The position numbers and the translations under genes are program-made. 64,000 nucleotides of DNA from Paenalicyclobacillus mengziensis (GTDB lineage: Bacteria; Bacillota; Bacilli; Alicyclobacillales; Alicyclobacillaceae), in assembly GCF_017298635.1 (NCBI RefSeq), contig NZ_CP071182.1:4316001-4380000 (forward strand). The letters are read 5' to 3'. Under the pieces are notes generated by a model that saw nothing but the letters and a program-made list of their open reading frames with translations, searched no databases and was not told the origin of the DNA. Shown in pieces: positions 1-8,836 of the stretch (position 1 is the stretch's first letter; each line of letters opens with the position of its first letter).

Positions 1-473
1 ACGGCTGCAACAAGGTCGTCAAGGAACACATGGATCTGGCTACGGTTGTCATTAATGGTCCCAATGATACCAACCTTCACCTTATCCAAGTACCCAAAGT
101 TGGTAAGCCCAATGGTTCCGTAGATATTGGTGATGGACAGAGCGAGAATTTCGTCCACTCCATAGAGCGGCTCGTCCCGCTCCATGATGGTCTGCAGAGG
201 TTGCGGCAATTTTTTCTGCTCGGCCAACTCGTCGAGAGCAATGCCCGTGTATAAAGCGTGTTGTACTTCCCGTTTTTCGAGAACATGCAGGACGCTCTCT
301 TGGCACTCTTCCACAGTGAGATTTGGGTGATACCTCTCCTGTAAGCGGCGTACAATCTCCGCGATATGCACAACGGTCACCCCGCGGTCTTGCAGTTTCA
401 TGATGATTGCATCGATATGTTTCATCCGTTCGGGACACACAGAATACCGCCGGCGAAAGACGACTATCGTCAT
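1..473 (-). CDS. Phosphatidylglycerophosphatase A family protein (YutG/PgpA type), 3' end cut by window
   Basis: The gene is read on the minus strand from ATG at 473 and runs off the window; 157 codons are visible. The product resembles the PgpA family (PF04608), which dephosphorylates phosphatidylglycerophosphate in phospholipid synthesis. Recognisable blocks are YGVDEILALSI, YGTIGLTNFGYLDK and FLDDLVAAV, the last carrying conserved acidic residues, plus the KREVQHALYTGIALDELAE helix typical of the YutG branch, which lacks the membrane helices of E. coli PgpA. A TAG lies ten codons upstream, so 473 is the first in-frame start. A GGAGG at 502-506 is too far away for it, and ATG 425 is an alternative. 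Catalytic activity of the YutG branch is inferred from family membership only. Confidence 0.8.
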   Translation of the reverse strand, partial: MTIVVFRRRYSVCPERMKHIDAIIMKLQDRGVTVVHIAEIVRRLQERYHPNLTVEECQESVLHVLEKREVQHALYTGIALDELAEQKKLPQPLQTIMERDEPLYGVDEILALSITNIYGTIGLTNFGYLDKVKVGIIGTINDNRSQIHVFLDDLVAA

Positions 474-541
474 GGTGCCGAAAGTAGCTTGCTGTCCCTA
501 ACCTCCTTCACATCAACGTTCGTTTAGGGGAGTGTCTGATA

Positions 542-3541
542 TTAACGATGTCGACGTTGCCGAGGCATGCGTCCGAGCTTGGCGTTCCCGATGCCAACGA
601 CGTCTTCCAATTGACCAATCAATTCCGGGGACAGGCCTACCGACCACTTCTCTTCGAGTACGCGTAAATTCTGATTCCCCTGATTGTACAATGCTACGCG
701 GATATCGCCGGGATAGTTCGCAAGAATTTGCTTGACTCGCTGCAACTGGTGATTTTGCCCACGGCGGGCGTCGTAGCGAATATATAAGACCTCTGACTGT
801 TGTCTGTCGTCGCCAAATACGAGACCAAGTCCTTGTGACTGACGTCCTTCTTCGGCTGTCTGATAAGCTTCTTCCAGTATCTGCAGTCGTACAGCAGGTG
901 TTGCATTCGCAGGAATAAAATCATCAAGCGCTCCTGCAAACAGGAGACCTTCGACGGCGCGGCGATTGCACACTCGCCCATTGACCCTTTGCAAGAAATC
1001 CACGAGCGATGTGAATTCCCCGTCCTGCCGCACACTAAGAATGGCTTCGACCGCAGCTCGACCGACATTTTTCACCGCAATGAGACCGGTGCGAATATTT
1101 CCGTCTGGATTGACCGAGAATTCTGCCTCGCTGTGCACAATGCTTGCAGGTAGGACCTGTACGCGATGTGACCTTGCATCTTTTGTGTAAGCACGAATCT
1201 TGTTTTCGTCACCAGCCGTCATGGTCAACAGTGCCGCTGTAAAATGGGCAAAGAAGTTGGCGCGCAGATACGCGGTGCGAAACGCCAATACAGCATACGC
1301 AGCAGCGTGACTGAGCGGAAATCCATAATCCGCAAAGCGAACAATCAGGTCGTAAACGTGATTCGCTGTTTCACTGTCGTACCCTTTGCTGATACACCCT
1401 GTAACAAAGCGCTGACGCTCCTCATCGAGGACTTCGCGCTTTTTCTTGCCGACAGCGCGGCGCAGCATATCGGCCTGGCCGAGGGTGAAGCCTGCCATCC
1501 TATAAGCGATCTGCATGATTTGCTCCTGGTAGACGATGACTCCATAAGTGTCCTTCAAGATGGGGGCCAGGTCCTGATGCGGGTAATGGATAGGTGTACG
1601 GCCATGCTTTGCCGCAATGAATGCCGGAATATTGTCCATTGGGCCCGGGCGGTAGAGTGAGATGACGGCAACGAGATCGTCAAAATGAGACGGCTTAAGG
1701 TCCCGCAAGACGCGTTTCATCCCGGCAGACTCCAACTGAAAACAGCCCTCCGTCTCACCGCGAGACAGCATCTGGAATGTCTTTGGGTCATCTGTCGACA
1801 CCAGTTTCCAATCAAGCCGTCTTCCCGTGTGCGCCTCGATACTTTCGATACACCGATCAATAAAAGTAAGTGTCCTCAGCCCAAGAAAGTCCATCTTTAT
1901 CAGCCCGAGTTGCTCAACAACCTCCATTGGATACTGCGTGACGGGAACACCGTCACCTCCGGGCTGTGTCGGGACAAGTTCGTGAATTGGAATGGGGGAA
2001 ATGATGACACCTGCTGCATGGGTGGAAGTGTGCCGTGGCAGGCCTTCGAGTTGACCCGCAGTGGCCCACAGCGTCCGAGCTTCCGAAGAAGCTTCTATTT
2101 GTTCCTTTAAACCCGAGACCTCCTCGAGCGCCTTGGCGAGGGTGATGCCCGGCATCGACGGGATTTGCTTTGCGAGCGAATCAACCACGCCCGGTGGTGT
2201 TTGCAACACCCGCCCCGCATCACGCAGAGCTGCGCGAGCCGCCAGCGTGCCGAAGGTACCGATCTGCGCTACGTGATGACGCCCATAGCGCTGAAGCACG
2301 TACTGAATCACTTCTCCCCGCCGCTCGTACTCAAAGTCGGTATCAATATCGGGCCAGCTCACGCGTTCCGGGTTTAAGAAGCGTTCGAACAGCAGGTTGT
2401 GACGAAGCGGATCGACATCCGTAATCCGAAGTGCATACGCAACCATAGAACTCGCTGCAGAGCCGCGGCCTGGGCCGGTGGAAATCCCATTTTTGTGAGC
2501 AAACCGAATGAAGTCGGCAACGACGAGGAAGTAATCCGAAAAACCCATCTGCTCAATCACGGACAGTTCGTAGTCAAGTCTCTCCCGAACAGGGCCATCA
2601 ACCGCACCGTAGCGCCTCCTGGCGCCTTCTTCGGCAGCCCGCCGCAGCACAATGGGTGCAGCTTCTCCGTCAGCTGTTGGATATTTCGGGAGCAGTGGTT
2701 TTGGCTCCGGCAGTTCAACGTGACAGCGGTCCGCAACGACAAGGGTGTTCTCTGCAGCTTCTTGCAGTTTCGAGAAGCGGTGGTACATCTCTTCTGAACT
2801 GGCCAGGTTGTAGCGGTTTCCCTCTAACATTTGGGGAGAAACCTGATTGTCCATTTGAGCGAGGATCCGCTGCATGTCCGCATCTTCTGGCTCGCTGTAA
2901 TGGACGTCGTTGGTGGCCACAAGGGGGATGTGGTATTCACGCGCAAAGCGTACAATGGCAGGCAGACCCTTGCGTTCCCGAACCAGGCCATGGTCCTGAA
3001 TGTCCGTGTACAGATGACTGTGCGGCCAATGTTCAAGCCAGTTCTTCAGCCAAGCCTCGGCATCAGGACCCGCACCAGCAGCAAACTTCTGCAGCGGGAG
3101 CGACTCCCCGCCGCCAACGAGTGCGATGACGCCCTGTGAGTCCTCGGCGAGTTCTTCAAATGTAACGAAAGGGTGACGGATGCGTTCGTGTGCCTTTGTA
3201 ACCAATCGCACGAGCGTTTGATAGCCTGTGAAATCTTCTGCGAGAAAGACCGCCGTGTCGCGTTCAAGACTTCCCTTGTGGCTCGAACCAGGGTCTGCAT
3301 TCAAAACGGCGGCCGTCTTTGCGACATGGAGCTGTACGCCGATGATGGGGCGAACTCCCGCTGATTTTGCCTGGCGGTAGAAGGGAATGACCCCATAGAG
3401 CGCATTGGTATCCGTAACGGCTAGCGCCGGCATCCCGTACTCTTGAGCCAAACTCAAGCTGTCGGGAACGCGCAGCGTACTCTCCCGTAACGAGTATTCT
3501 GAATGGACATGCAAATGCACAAAATCCGGCAACCCCATCAC
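542..3541 (-). CDS. dnaE: DNA polymerase III alpha subunit DnaE, shortened C-terminal region
   Basis: Replicative C-family polymerase that extends primers at the fork with the sliding clamp. The 999-residue product starts with the PHP domain (HLHVHSEYSLRES near residue 10). The palm carries PDIDTDF and KMDFLGL, which supply the three catalytic aspartates. After the fingers and helix-hairpin-helix region (GALDDF near residue 880) there is a possible clamp motif, QGLGLVF. The chain then passes almost directly to the C-terminal domain (LQRVKQILANYPGDIRVALY). The roughly 110 residues that hold the OB fold in other DnaE proteins are not visible, which explains 999 residues against about 1,115 in B. 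subtilis. GTG 3541 overlaps the stop of the upstream YtoI gene by 4 bp (translational coupling); ATG 3538 is possible. Confidence 0.95.
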   Translation of the reverse strand: MMGLPDFVHLHVHSEYSLRESTLRVPDSLSLAQEYGMPALAVTDTNALYGVIPFYRQAKSAGVRPIIGVQLHVAKTAAVLNADPGSSHKGSLERDTAVFLAEDFTGYQTLVRLVTKAHERIRHPFVTFEELAEDSQGVIALVGGGESLPLQKFAAGAGPDAEAWLKNWLEHWPHSHLYTDIQDHGLVRERKGLPAIVRFAREYHIPLVATNDVHYSEPEDADMQRILAQMDNQVSPQMLEGNRYNLASSEEMYHRFSKLQEAAENTLVVADRCHVELPEPKPLLPKYPTADGEAAPIVLRRAAEEGARRRYGAVDGPVRERLDYELSVIEQMGFSDYFLVVADFIRFAHKNGISTGPGRGSAASSMVAYALRITDVDPLRHNLLFERFLNPERVSWPDIDTDFEYERRGEVIQYVLQRYGRHHVAQIGTFGTLAARAALRDAGRVLQTPPGVVDSLAKQIPSMPGITLAKALEEVSGLKEQIEASSEARTLWATAGQLEGLPRHTSTHAAGVIISPIPIHELVPTQPGGDGVPVTQYPMEVVEQLGLIKMDFLGLRTLTFIDRCIESIEAHTGRRLDWKLVSTDDPKTFQMLSRGETEGCFQLESAGMKRVLRDLKPSHFDDLVAVISLYRPGPMDNIPAFIAAKHGRTPIHYPHQDLAPILKDTYGVIVYQEQIMQIAYRMAGFTLGQADMLRRAVGKKKREVLDEERQRFVTGCISKGYDSETANHVYDLIVRFADYGFPLSHAAAYAVLAFRTAYLRANFFAHFTAALLTMTAGDENKIRAYTKDARSHRVQVLPASIVHSEAEFSVNPDGNIRTGLIAVKNVGRAAVEAILSVRQDGEFTSLVDFLQRVNGRVCNRRAVEGLLFAGALDDFIPANATPAVRLQILEEAYQTAEEGRQSQGLGLVFGDDRQQSEVLYIRYDARRGQNHQLQRVKQILANYPGDIRVALYNQGNQNLRVLEEKWSVGLSPELIGQLEDVVGIGNAKLGRMPRQRRHR

Positions 3542-4860
3542 CTCTCCAGTGTCTGGGTCGTCAGTAGGGCCTTGGCCACGCGTGTGTCGCCCGCAAAGAC
3601 TTCGATATCCACCTTTGCAAATCGGCGGCCGAGGTCCATGACACGCCCCCGCAGTTCAATCTCAGCATCGACCGAGACTGGCTTCAAAAAGTAGAGAGTG
3701 ATGTTCTCGACGACAACGTCTGCCTTGCGCTGCCTGTGCACAGACAGCACGGCGCAGTTCTCGATAAGGGTGGTCAGGGCTCCCATGGCGAGGGTTCCTG
3801 TAGGTCCAATCATTTGTGCTGTGACGACCCCTTGCAGAGTCACGCTTTTGTCTTCGTTATGTATCTCATCGAATCCGCGCAGGACAGAGCCCTCCAAGGT
3901 CTCTCCCATTTGCGGCTGCCTGCCCATCAACTGCAATGCCTTAATGACGTCCTGTCGACTGATGGCCCCAACAAGCTTCTTGCCTTGAACCACAGGCATC
4001 ATCTCCACGCCTTCCCAGACCATCTGATGCGCGGCTGATGCAATGGGCGTCTTCAAAGTGACCGCGAATGGCTGGCGCGTCATGTGGAGGTCAATGAGGT
4101 CGTCGTCATCTGCATCCGTAACGTCCTTGGCAGTGACAATCCCGACCAAGCGACCTTCTTCATCGACAACCGGGAACTTGCCGTGACCCGTTTGCTCGAC
4201 AATCAGGCGGTACGCACTCACTGTTGATCCTTTTTTCATCGTCGCCAGTTCATCCTGGGGCAGGATGTCCTCGACGAGGAGGATGTCTTTTTTAATCAGT
4301 CGGTCGTAGATGGCCCGGTTGATGAGGGCCGCAGTCGTAAACGTGTCATAGCTACACGAGATAATCGGCAACTCTAGCCTATCTGCCAGTTCCTGCACGT
4401 CATCTGCCACCGTAAATCCACCGGTGATGAGGACGGCCGCGCCGTGTTGGAGCGCGATCCGCTGAATCTGCTGTCGATTCCCCACAATCATCAGGCTGTC
4501 CGGTTCGATGTAGCGGACAGCGGCCTCCATCTGCATGGCCCCGATGACAAACTTCTGCAGTGTCTTGTGAAGTCCAGCACGTCCCCCGAGAACAGTTCCA
4601 TCGACGATGTTCACCACTTCAGCGTACGTCAGCCGCTCAATATGTTTTTTCTCTTTGCGCTCAATGCGAATGGTCCCAACCCTGTCCATCGAACTGACCA
4701 GGCCCTGCGCCTCCGCATCCTTTATCGCTCGGTATGCTGTACCTTCACTGACCGTCATTGCCTTTGCAATGCTGCGAACACTAATTCGCGCACCAATCGG
4801 CAGCGTCTCAATGTACTCTACAATTTGCTCATGCTTTGTACTCATTTGTAAGCCACGCAC
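3538..4860 (-). CDS. ytoI: YtoI-type regulator: HTH, DRTGG, two CBS and hotdog domains
   Basis: The 440-residue product matches the length and order of B. subtilis YtoI. It has an N-terminal winged-helix segment (residues about 10-70, SVRSIAKAMTVSEGTAYRAI), a DRTGG domain (about 75-190, with VLITGGFTVADDV), two CBS repeats (about 200-315, KFPVVDEEGRLVGIVTAKDV and MMPVVQGKKLVGAISRQDV) and a C-terminal thioesterase-like hotdog domain (about 325-435). CBS domains usually bind adenine nucleotides, so a nucleotide- or acyl-CoA-responsive DNA-binding role is plausible, but the ligand is unknown. The 4-bp overlap with dnaE suggests co-transcription. The start is GTG 4860, preceded by AGGGA at short spacing; ATG 4845 is the alternative. 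Confidence 0.88.
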   Translation of the reverse strand: MRGLQMSTKHEQIVEYIETLPIGARISVRSIAKAMTVSEGTAYRAIKDAEAQGLVSSMDRVGTIRIERKEKKHIERLTYAEVVNIVDGTVLGGRAGLHKTLQKFVIGAMQMEAAVRYIEPDSLMIVGNRQQIQRIALQHGAAVLITGGFTVADDVQELADRLELPIISCSYDTFTTAALINRAIYDRLIKKDILLVEDILPQDELATMKKGSTVSAYRLIVEQTGHGKFPVVDEEGRLVGIVTAKDVTDADDDDLIDLHMTRQPFAVTLKTPIASAAHQMVWEGVEMMPVVQGKKLVGAISRQDVIKALQLMGRQPQMGETLEGSVLRGFDEIHNEDKSVTLQGVVTAQMIGPTGTLAMGALTTLIENCAVLSVHRQRKADVVVENITLYFLKPVSVDAEIELRGRVMDLGRRFAKVDIEVFAGDTRVAKALLTTQTLER

Positions 4861-4990
4861 CCTGTCCCTGATTGGAAACGTTTGTCCTCATTATACACTG
4901 CTGCGTACAGCTTACACTGCTTCATGGAGGATACACTGCTGCGTAGACCCTCATGCCACTTTTCCAAGGGCAGTGCCGGACACACGGGGG

Positions 4991-5080
4991 CGGCATTCTG
5001 CCATGTGGGACTGTGTGCGCCCGCATCGTGCCATGTGGGGCGGCATTCTGCCATGTGGGGCGGCATCGTGCCTTGTGGAG
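4991..5080. repeat. 20-bp tandem repeat, four units
   Basis: Units of CGGCATTCTGCCATGTGGGG lie at 4991-5010, 5021-5040, 5041-5060 and 5061-5080, with a 10-bp interruption after the first. They fill the 335-bp gap between the divergent ytoI and yitT genes, where promoters for both should lie. Each unit contains a short GGCA...TGCC inverted repeat. No gene is visible in this gap. Confidence 0.85.
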
Positions 5081-5195
5081 CTGCACAGAAATCCGAAAGA
5101 ACAGTGCGCAAAACGCTGCACTTCCGGTACACTAGAGGCGAACGCGAGTGTAGGAACAGGTCGACGAAAGGATCGTCACGAAAGGATGTCTGAAA

Positions 5196-6092
5196 GTGCC
5201 GTCGTTTGACAGCTCACAACTCAACATCAACTACTTTTTGCGCACCAGCCGCCATCCGGTCTTGAACATTATCATTCGAATAACCGTTCTCCTCTTTGCC
5301 TGCCTCATCAGCGCAGTGTCCGTGAACAGTTTTCTCGTGCCAGCACGCATCCTCGCTGGCGGAGTCACTGGTATTGCTCAAATCATTCACCATTTTTGGG
5401 CGGTCCCTATAGGGACGATGTACTTTATTTTCAACATTCCACTGTTCATCCTTGGTTACCGATACCTTGGCAAGCAGTTTATTCTTCTCACTGGCGTCGG
5501 GATTATTGGTTTTTCCGTGTTTACAGACTTTGTGCATCCTGATTTCAATCTTCCCGTCAAAGATCCCCTTATAATGAGTCTCTATGGCGGTGTTCTTGGT
5601 GGACTCGCCTCCGGACTCATTTTTCGGGTTGGAGGCAGTGCCGGGGGAACTGACATCCTGAGCCTCGTGTTCAATCGTCTCACCGGCCGCAGCGTCGGCT
5701 CACTTGGATTTGGCATGAATATCGTCATTGTGCTATTGTCGATGACCGTTTTTGGTATACCAGCTGGGCTCTACACACTCGTGTCGATGTTTGCGACTTC
5801 ACGAGTAGTCAACGCGCTGTTAAACTATCAAAACCGCAAAACTGCCCTGATTATCAGCGCTAAAGCTCAGGAAATCGGTGAAGCGATTGGTACGGAACTC
5901 GGACGAGGCAGTACACTACTAAATGCATCCGGAGCGTACACAAAAACGAGTACGAATGTTCTCATTTGCGCCCTCACCCATCTCGAGTTAACGGAACTGC
6001 GTCAAATTTGTACGGCTATCGATCCGAATGTCTTCGTCACAGTACTACCGACCACCGAGGTCTACGGGAAGTTCCGTCACGTTCCAGATTAA
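5196..6092 (+). CDS. yitT: YitT family membrane protein
   Basis: Integral membrane protein of 298 residues. The N-terminal part (about 20-205) has five or six hydrophobic segments of the YitT membrane family, including the glycine-rich blocks ARILAGGVTGIAQI and GGSAGGTDILSLV. The C-terminal cytosolic domain (about 215-295, DUF2179) begins with TALIISAKAQEIGEAI. The molecular function of the family is not established. GTG 5196 follows a GAAAGGA ribosome-binding site. The gene appears monocistronic and is followed by a 680-bp non-coding stretch with duplications and a phased-palindrome element. Confidence 0.9.
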   Translation: MPSFDSSQLNINYFLRTSRHPVLNIIIRITVLLFACLISAVSVNSFLVPARILAGGVTGIAQIIHHFWAVPIGTMYFIFNIPLFILGYRYLGKQFILLTGVGIIGFSVFTDFVHPDFNLPVKDPLIMSLYGGVLGGLASGLIFRVGGSAGGTDILSLVFNRLTGRSVGSLGFGMNIVIVLLSMTVFGIPAGLYTLVSMFATSRVVNALLNYQNRKTALIISAKAQEIGEAIGTELGRGSTLLNASGAYTKTSTNVLICALTHLELTELRQICTAIDPNVFVTVLPTTEVYGKFRHVPD

Positions 6093-6100
6093 AACCGAGT

Positions 6101-6252
6101 AAGAACCGTCAACTACTCGTAAGAACCGTCGAGGCGGTACTCGCAAGAGGCGTCAACCCGGTACTCCTGTTCATCCAACGCATTCAGGCGCGTAAGTGCA
6201 TCTCGAACTGGCACTTCTGCTCTCCCTTACGCCTTCTGCTCTCCCTTACGCA
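6101..6252. repeat. Short degenerate duplications after yitT
   Basis: Immediately after the yitT stop there are related 15-20 bp segments (GTAAGAACCGTC twice, then GGCGGTACTCGCAAGAGGCG and CCGGTACTC). An 18-bp unit, CTGCTCTCCCTTACGCCT, is then duplicated around 6219-6252. No coding potential is seen. Confidence 0.65.
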
Positions 6253-6285
6253 TCCAACGGCTGCTTTAGTATGTCGCCTTTCATC

Positions 6286-6494
6286 GATAACGAGCTGGCA
6301 GCGCGTTATTCAACCTACTTGAAATACACACAGTGGAAATAACGCGCTCGTGGCGCGTTATTGTCTAAGCGGATCGGAATAACGATTTCACAAGTCGTTA
6401 TTTTCGCACGTCGAGAACTTAACACTTCCACAACGCGTTATTCTTGCCGGCCGAGTTCGTTGAGTGAAAAATAACGCTTCCACAACGCTTTATT
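6286..6494 (+). repeat. Phased-palindrome element family 1, copy A
   Basis: A 209-bp non-coding block made of five 25-bp inverted repeats starting at 6286, 6338, 6378, 6418 and 6470 (offsets 52, 40, 40, 52). The second is a perfect 10-bp stem with a 5-nt loop (AATAACGCGC/GCGCGTTATT, 6338-6362). The third pairs AATAACGA with TCGTTATT. The spacer between the second and third, GTCTAAGCGGATCGG, is almost identical in the other two copies. The block lies between yitT and two small membrane protein genes. Whether it acts as DNA or RNA is unknown. Confidence 0.9.
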
Positions 6495-6775
6495 GGGCTG
6501 ATGACACCGAGTTGCTCAGTGTGAACGGGCATGCTAATGAGCCGTTACGCAGAAAACTGGTAACGTGCTAACCGGTGCGTTTCACCAGAAGACATCCCGT
6601 CTCGGTTCACGTATCCGCCAAAGTCAAGCAATCTCTGCTAGATTCCTCGGGAAAGAGGTATAACCCCTCTCTATTCTGCCCATACCGAAAATAGACAGGG
6701 TGTTCTAAGAGATGACATCATCTACTGTTGAAGTCATCTACTGATGGAGCGCCGTGAATAGGGAGGCGTAATGCC

Positions 6776-6994
6776 GTGAAGTACGTTCCATCCACAGTGG
6801 TACTTGCAATCTTATTGCTTATTTTTGCATCGTGGCCAGATGTAGAGGCATGGTCGAACCTGACTGCCGTTCATCACTTCTGGGTCCATGCGCTGTACCT
6901 TATTTCCGGTGGATTGTTTGGGCTCCAGACGTCGCACTGGGTCACGCACCAAGCGGACCTGCCCGCTCACCAAGAGAGGGGTGTCAGTTCATGA
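6776..6994 (+). CDS. Small membrane protein, two predicted helices
   Basis: A 72-residue protein with two hydrophobic segments (residues about 4-22 and 35-52) and several histidines (VHHFWVHALYLISGG). I do not recognise the family. GTG 6776 follows GGGAGG at 9-nt spacing, a convincing start. The stop overlaps the start of the next gene (ATGA), so the pair is translationally coupled. The next protein has a similar layout (MHALWHVIIFVGAALL), suggesting ancient duplication. Neighbouring DoxX-like and cytochrome c genes hint at a membrane or respiratory setting, which is inference. Confidence 0.75.
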   Translation: MKYVPSTVVLAILLLIFASWPDVEAWSNLTAVHHFWVHALYLISGGLFGLQTSHWVTHQADLPAHQERGVSS

Positions 6995-7206
6995 AGCGAT
7001 CCGTTGCCTATGCCACCGTTCTTGCCTATCTCGGCGTCATCCTGATGATCGCAGCCTATTTCCCCAGCCTTGCAGACAAAATCAACGGCAGCCGAGCGAT
7101 GCACGCGCTTTGGCACGTGATTATTTTTGTTGGCGCGGCACTACTGATTTACGGACTTGAAACATTGCGCACATATGCCAAGCGGCACCAGAAAATGACC
7201 CTATAA
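6991..7206 (+). CDS. Small membrane protein, coupled to the preceding gene
   Basis: A 71-residue protein with two transmembrane helices (about residues 5-24 and 38-58) and a basic C-terminus (TYAKRHQKMTL). It starts at ATG 6991, overlapping the previous stop by 4 bp. The HALWH motif and helix spacing parallel the upstream protein, so the two may form a hetero-oligomer. The family is not recognised. A strong terminator follows directly. Confidence 0.75.
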   Translation: MKRSVAYATVLAYLGVILMIAAYFPSLADKINGSRAMHALWHVIIFVGAALLIYGLETLRTYAKRHQKMTL

Positions 7207-7210
7207 CCAC

Positions 7211-7245
7211 AAAAATGGACCGTTCATCAAGAACGGTCCATTTTT
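7211..7245. terminator. Intrinsic terminator, bidirectional type
   Basis: A perfect 15-bp inverted repeat, AAAAATGGACCGTTC at 7211-7225 and its complement at 7231-7245, with a 5-nt loop and a T-run on each strand. It ends the small membrane protein operon and could also stop minus-strand transcripts from the DoxX-like gene. Confidence 0.92.
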
Positions 7246-7338
7246 CTACTACTCCCAGTCACTTACGGAAATCGACGGACTTGTTTCAATTCCTGGAGTG
7301 ACCTCTGTCAAATCCCCGCACTGGTCGTCGTGTTCATT

Positions 7339-8202
7339 TCACGCTAAGACCTTTCGTCTGACCTTCTCTCGATACCAGTCAGTATAAATTCGATGGGGAT
7401 ATGCAGCGGCAGCTAAGAGCATCATCACAATCCCCGAGTTGAAGTCAGTCGATAACGGATCGAACACTTGACCAAAGGACTGTCCCACCCACCAGAAAAC
7501 GAATGCGAGAACCAGTGCGGTCCACACCGTCGCACGCAACCGAATACGAAATACGAACAATACGGCCATCATCAGTTCAATTGCTGCCAAAATGACCGAA
7601 ATCACCGCGCCTCCATGACCAATGATAGTGCCAACCCACGAGACAGCCATCGCACCGGAGAGCCCTGTTGGTGTCAAATACATACTTTGCAGGTGTAAAA
7701 CACAGCCGAGCAGAAACAATCCTGCCATCGACAGCTGTGCGAATCGCCGTCCACGGTGACTCCAGCCGTCAGAGGTCTGGGATTTACTTGGCCAGATTAC
7801 AACGCCAAGCAACGCATAGATGACTACCGCGCCCGGCGCCCCCGTCAAGAGTAAGCTTTGGCCTGTGAACAACTGCCCGAACCCTTCACCGAACACCCAC
7901 ACCACGAGGCTCCATACGAGGGAAGCGACGATGGTGGCCCTAAGCCGAAAGTTAAACAGAAATGCCAAACCGAGCAGGATTTGAACGAGTGCAAAAACAG
8001 TGTTCCACATTGCAATATGTGGACTCGTCAGCGATGCACCCCAGTTGACGATGGCCGTTACCCAATGCGGCTCCCCTTGGGCTGTAGGAAGAATCACCTG
8101 TTGAATGAATGCACGTGTAAACATCTGCGGTTTGATTTGAAACAAGCCGTCAATGAACCAAATGAACCCGAGCAGGCTTTGAACACTTCGTCGAGAAATC
8201 AT
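7339..8202 (-). CDS. DoxX-like multi-spanning membrane protein with internal duplication
   Basis: A 287-residue protein with about eight hydrophobic helices in two similar halves. The first half contains VWVFGEGFGQLFTGQS and the second VFWWVGQSFGQVFDPLS, each followed by a hydrophobic helix ending in a proline. The halves are separated by a charged linker near residues 143-160. The arrangement resembles the DoxX/DoxD superfamily, some members of which serve thiosulfate:quinone oxidoreduction; no catalytic residue can be assigned here. ATG 8202 follows a G-rich ribosome-binding site. The nearby cytochrome c gene on the same strand suggests an electron-transfer context, but this is not shown. 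Confidence 0.65.
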   Translation of the reverse strand: MISRRSVQSLLGFIWFIDGLFQIKPQMFTRAFIQQVILPTAQGEPHWVTAIVNWGASLTSPHIAMWNTVFALVQILLGLAFLFNFRLRATIVASLVWSLVVWVFGEGFGQLFTGQSLLLTGAPGAVVIYALLGVVIWPSKSQTSDGWSHRGRRFAQLSMAGLFLLGCVLHLQSMYLTPTGLSGAMAVSWVGTIIGHGGAVISVILAAIELMMAVLFVFRIRLRATVWTALVLAFVFWWVGQSFGQVFDPLSTDFNSGIVMMLLAAAAYPHRIYTDWYREKVRRKVLA

Positions 8203-8476
8203 GCCACACCCCCCACCTTTCACCGAACTGTTCTGACGATGATTCCTGTTGGTTGCAACTTTAAGCAACAGAAGGCACACTAGGTAGACGCAACCGGATG
8301 AAGTCGAGTAGTCTGTTCATGCTGTTGTATGTGATGGAGATGAACTAGTTATGTCTGAGCATCTCATTTAAATCTTATCGCCATCGAAGTGCACAGCGGT
8401 GGTGCAGACAAGGTCCGTTCCTGACAGTTTAAGTAACATTCCGTTACATTTTTGTGAATGAATCGCGGTTTGCGAG

Positions 8477-8836
8477 CTACTTCTTCGAAGCGAGCCAATT
8501 GGTGAGGGCGGTAATCTGTGCGGAGGTCAAAATAGCGTCTCCCGGCGCCGCATAAGCAGGCATCGGACCAGAACCAACTTCGATTCGATGCCGAATTTGG
8601 GCTGCAGTTAACCGAGACCCGACGTGCTGGAGGTTCAGGCCGATTCCTCCCTGAAGATTGGAACCGTGGCAGGTGATGCAACCGTTTTGGTAGAGACGTA
8701 CGGCTTCTGGATACTGAGCTGCATCCTGCTGAAGGATGGTACGGCTACTACCACAGCCTGTGACCACGGCGACGGCAAGAATACCTAGCATCATCGACGC
8801 GATGCGTGTAAGATTCGTTTTCGGTTTCACGTTCAT
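8477..8836 (-). CDS. Membrane-anchored c-type cytochrome (lipoprotein)
   Basis: A 119-residue protein with an N-terminal signal ending in a lipobox (VVTGC, cysteine near residue 28) and a single haem-binding motif, CITCH, near residue 53. The probable axial methionine lies in SGPMPAY. The size and layout fit the small cytochrome c551/c550 type that carries electrons on the outer face of the Gram-positive membrane. ATG 8836 is chosen because the signal peptide begins there; an AAGGAG lies somewhat far upstream and TTG 8842 is possible. The gene lies downstream of cysK on the same strand but beyond a terminator. Confidence 0.88.
   Translation of the reverse strand: MNVKPKTNLTRIASMMLGILAVAVVTGCGSSRTILQQDAAQYPEAVRLYQNGCITCHGSNLQGGIGLNLQHVGSRLTAAQIRHRIEVGSGPMPAYAAPGDAILTSAQITALTNWLASKK

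Noticed and set aside
542..700. Frameshift at the dnaE 3' end as the cause of the short protein
   Set aside because: The expected C-terminal domain is read in frame to a normal end, so the missing part is internal and not caused by premature termination.
6286..6494. CRISPR array
   Set aside because: Repeats of about 25 bp with short spacers look array-like, but the spacers are conserved between three loci, spacing is not uniform and no cas gene is present.
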